Source of the DNA: Saccharibacillus alkalitolerans
GTDB lineage: Bacteria > Bacillota > Bacilli > Paenibacillales > Paenibacillaceae
DNA length: 64,000 nucleotides
Assembly (NCBI RefSeq): GCF_011090185.1
Contig: NZ_JAAFGS010000013.1
Span: 30,045 to 94,044, forward strand
Direction: 5' to 3'
Shown one piece after another: positions 62,505 to 64,000 of this stretch (the first letter of the stretch is position 1; each line of letters starts with the position of its first letter). The notes beneath the pieces were generated by a model. It was not told where the DNA came from and did not search any database. It saw only the letters and a program-made list of their open reading frames with translations. The position numbers were made by a program, and so were the translations under genes.

Positions 62505-63566
62505 GTGGGAAAGGCCGTATCCAGAGTCGCGCTGCTGATGCTTGCAGTCGCATTATTGCTTGCGGTCGGCTGTAAGGAGGACGGAGTTCGCCGGGCTTCT
62601 TCTCCGGTCACGGCAGTCGATTCGCTGCGGTCGAAAGACTGGCGTCCGGTACTGATCGGCAGCCGGTACGGCTACGCGAACGACGATAATCGGTTGGTGC
62701 TTCCTCCCTTGTACGACGAAGCCCGTTATTTTTCGGAAGGGCTGGCCTACGTAAGGATCGGAGATGAGACCGGTTATATCGACGCTTCCGGGAAGCGGGT
62801 CATCGAACGCGGCGGCGGCGATTTTAGCAGCGGGCTGGCCGTCGTGATGAAGCGGGCCGAGGAGCAGGCGGGGAAGGCCGGCGAACACTGGACGTATATC
62901 GACAAGCACGGCGAATTCGCCCTGCGGACGGATTACTACCGGGCCAATACGTTTTCCGAAGGACTGGCTTCCGTGGTGCCGGAAGAGAACGGCGAGGCGG
63001 TCTTTATCGATCCGGAAGGAAACGTGGCGTTAAGCGGGGGTTACCTCTACGCGGGCGATTTTCGGGAAGGGTTCGCGGTGGTCTTTAAGGACGGAAAATG
63101 GGGCTTCGTCGATAAAAAAGGCATGCCCTTATCGGGATTTGTCTACGATGCGGCCCGGGGCTTCAGCGAAGGCAAAGCGGCTGTGATGACCGGGAACAGG
63201 TGGGGATTCATCGGCAGGAGCGGACAAGAGATGATCGAGCCCAGGTACGAGGAAGTCGGCCGATTCAGCGAAGGCTTCGCCAAAGTCCGGCTCGGCGGAT
63301 TATGGGGCTTCGTTGACGGGTCCGGAGCGGTGAAGATCGAGCCGAAATTCGAAGACGCCAAAGATTTTTCGGAAGGCCTCGCACCTGTTCGGCAGCCCGG
63401 CGGATTATGGGGGTATATCGGCGCCGGCGGCGGCTACCGTATCCCGCCCCGTTTCGAAGCCGCTTACGACAGCGAAAACCGCATGATGCTCGTGAAAAAG
63501 CCGGCGGCGGTCGATTACGGCTACGTGGACCAGGATGGGGAAGACGTCGTTTTCACTCCGGAATGA
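62505..63566 (+). CDS. WG-repeat lipoprotein
   Basis: 353 aa from a GTG start behind CGGGAGGTGATC. Lipoprotein signal with lipobox LLAVGC (Cys23). The mature part is made of about six WG beta-repeats with the recurring pattern KWGFVDKKG...FSEGKAAV, RWGFIGRSGQEMIEPRYEE, LWGFVDGSGAVKIEPKFED and LWGYIGAGGG. WG proteins are thought to bind partners through repeated small beta units. It would sit outside the membrane. Relation to the neighbouring GTPase system is possible but not shown. A small broken lipoprotein gene follows 50 bp later. Confidence 0.9.
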   Translation: MGKAVSRVALLMLAVALLLAVGCKEDGVRRASSPVTAVDSLRSKDWRPVLIGSRYGYANDDNRLVLPPLYDEARYFSEGLAYVRIGDETGYIDASGKRVIERGGGDFSSGLAVVMKRAEEQAGKAGEHWTYIDKHGEFALRTDYYRANTFSEGLASVVPEENGEAVFIDPEGNVALSGGYLYAGDFREGFAVVFKDGKWGFVDKKGMPLSGFVYDAARGFSEGKAAVMTGNRWGFIGRSGQEMIEPRYEEVGRFSEGFAKVRLGGLWGFVDGSGAVKIEPKFEDAKDFSEGLAPVRQPGGLWGYIGAGGGYRIPPRFEAAYDSENRMMLVKKPAAVDYGYVDQDGEDVVFTPE

Positions 63567-63616
63567 AACCGTTTCGGAAGGATAAGCGGCAGACGATAGG
63601 ATTCGAAGGAATCGTT

Positions 63617-64000
63617 ATGCGAAAGAGACTGCTTTTGGTCGGATGCCTGCTGGTCCTGCTTGTAGCGGGCTGCCGACCGTCCTGCCGACCGGGTCATCAT
63701 CCGAAAAGTCGCCGGGCGGTAGGATGAAGCCGACTATGGGGAAAAGCGGAAACGGAGGATACAGCCCTCAATTCCATGCCGGGCAGCAGCATGGTGATCG
63801 CGATGACGGACGGCAGCGAAGTTACGGTCACGACCGGGACGCAGACGCTGCTCGATCGGTATGTTCCGTCAGAAACTCGAGGAGATCATGCAAGCGTACA
63901 TCGGCACAAACAAAACGAAGGAACAGTCGATCGAAGAATTCAGCAGATTCGCATTCCGCCGAGCTCGTCATCGAATACCGAAAGGCCCGTCACCTGTACA
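63617..64000 (+). pseudogene. degenerate lipoprotein gene (frameshifted, runs off window)
   Basis: ATG at 63617 behind GAAGGA encodes a good lipoprotein signal (MRKRLLLVGCLLVLLVAGC), but the frame soon stops at TGA 63725-63727. Coding-like fragments continue in shifting frames: a Ser/Pro-rich linker (TGSSSEKSPGG) in one, ALNSMPGSSMVIAMTDGSEV in the first frame near 63764-63860, then MFRQKLEEIMQAYIG from about 63861 and AELVIEYR near the edge in others. At least two or three frameshifts would be needed. It is either a decaying gene or indel errors in the assembly. The product family is unknown. Confidence 0.6.

Overview
The window is a continuous, gene-dense chromosomal segment of roughly 60% GC. 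ATG, GTG and TTG starts are preceded by strong GGAGG-type ribosome sites. Intrinsic terminators, sigma-A promoters, a Fur box, a possible OhrR operator and possible Spo0A boxes all point to a Firmicute. The YesM/YesN two-component pair, LplB/YtcP/YtcQ-type sugar ABC transporter and many glycoside hydrolases suggest a high-GC member of Paenibacillaceae. A Saccharibacillus-like organism is a guess from gene style only. I saw no rRNA, tRNA, CRISPR array, phage genes or insertion sequences.

Left part (1-24 kb): two adjacent GH51 arabinofuranosidases (the first cut by the window edge), a GH13 alpha-glucosidase, a manganese pyrophosphatase, a DeoR regulator, a seven-TM PAS-GGDEF-EAL protein with a degenerate GGDEF motif, a five-PAS hybrid histidine kinase, a uronate-dehydrogenase-like enzyme, a zinc-ribbon/FxLyD membrane protein followed by a PDZ-less HtrA-type protease, OhrA with its own promoter and operator-like dyads, a C39-like protease, lipoproteins, a CtaM-like DUF420 protein and adenosine deaminase. 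A 49-aa protein with a perfect Fur box upstream and two coupled membrane-protein genes end this part.

Middle part (24.6-39.5 kb): a coherent glycan-use locus. GH38 alpha-mannosidase diverges from a YesM-like kinase and YesN-like AraC regulator. These are followed by two ABC permeases, a DUF3502-type solute-binding lipoprotein and a secreted GH85 endo-beta-N-acetylglucosaminidase with PKD and F5/8C modules. Together they look built to release high-mannose N-glycans outside the cell, import them and trim them inside.

Right part (39.6-63.6 kb): the most unusual region. A divergent minus-strand operon (58-aa TM protein, zinc-ribbon membrane protein, large TM protein) faces a plus-strand series: two paralogous von Willebrand A (vWA) membrane proteins, a 1129-aa tubulin/FtsZ-like protein, a 906-aa partner of unknown fold, a third multi-TM vWA protein, an FAD oxidoreductase, a small unknown protein, a zinc-ribbon P-loop GTPase of TRAFAC type, a 1067-aa GAP1-like protein and a WG-repeat lipoprotein. 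I read this as a GTPase/GAP1/vWA/tubulin-like membrane system, of the kind proposed from comparative genomics as an NTP-dependent conflict or stress system. Its function is not established here.

Two intergenic elements (32235-32429 and 53301-53492) each hold four AT-rich hairpins whose centres are spaced exactly 50, 61 and 50 bp, although their sequences differ. A third site (24123-24305) has four copies of another repeat in two-forward/two-reverse order with the same 50-bp pair spacing. The window ends in a broken lipoprotein gene.
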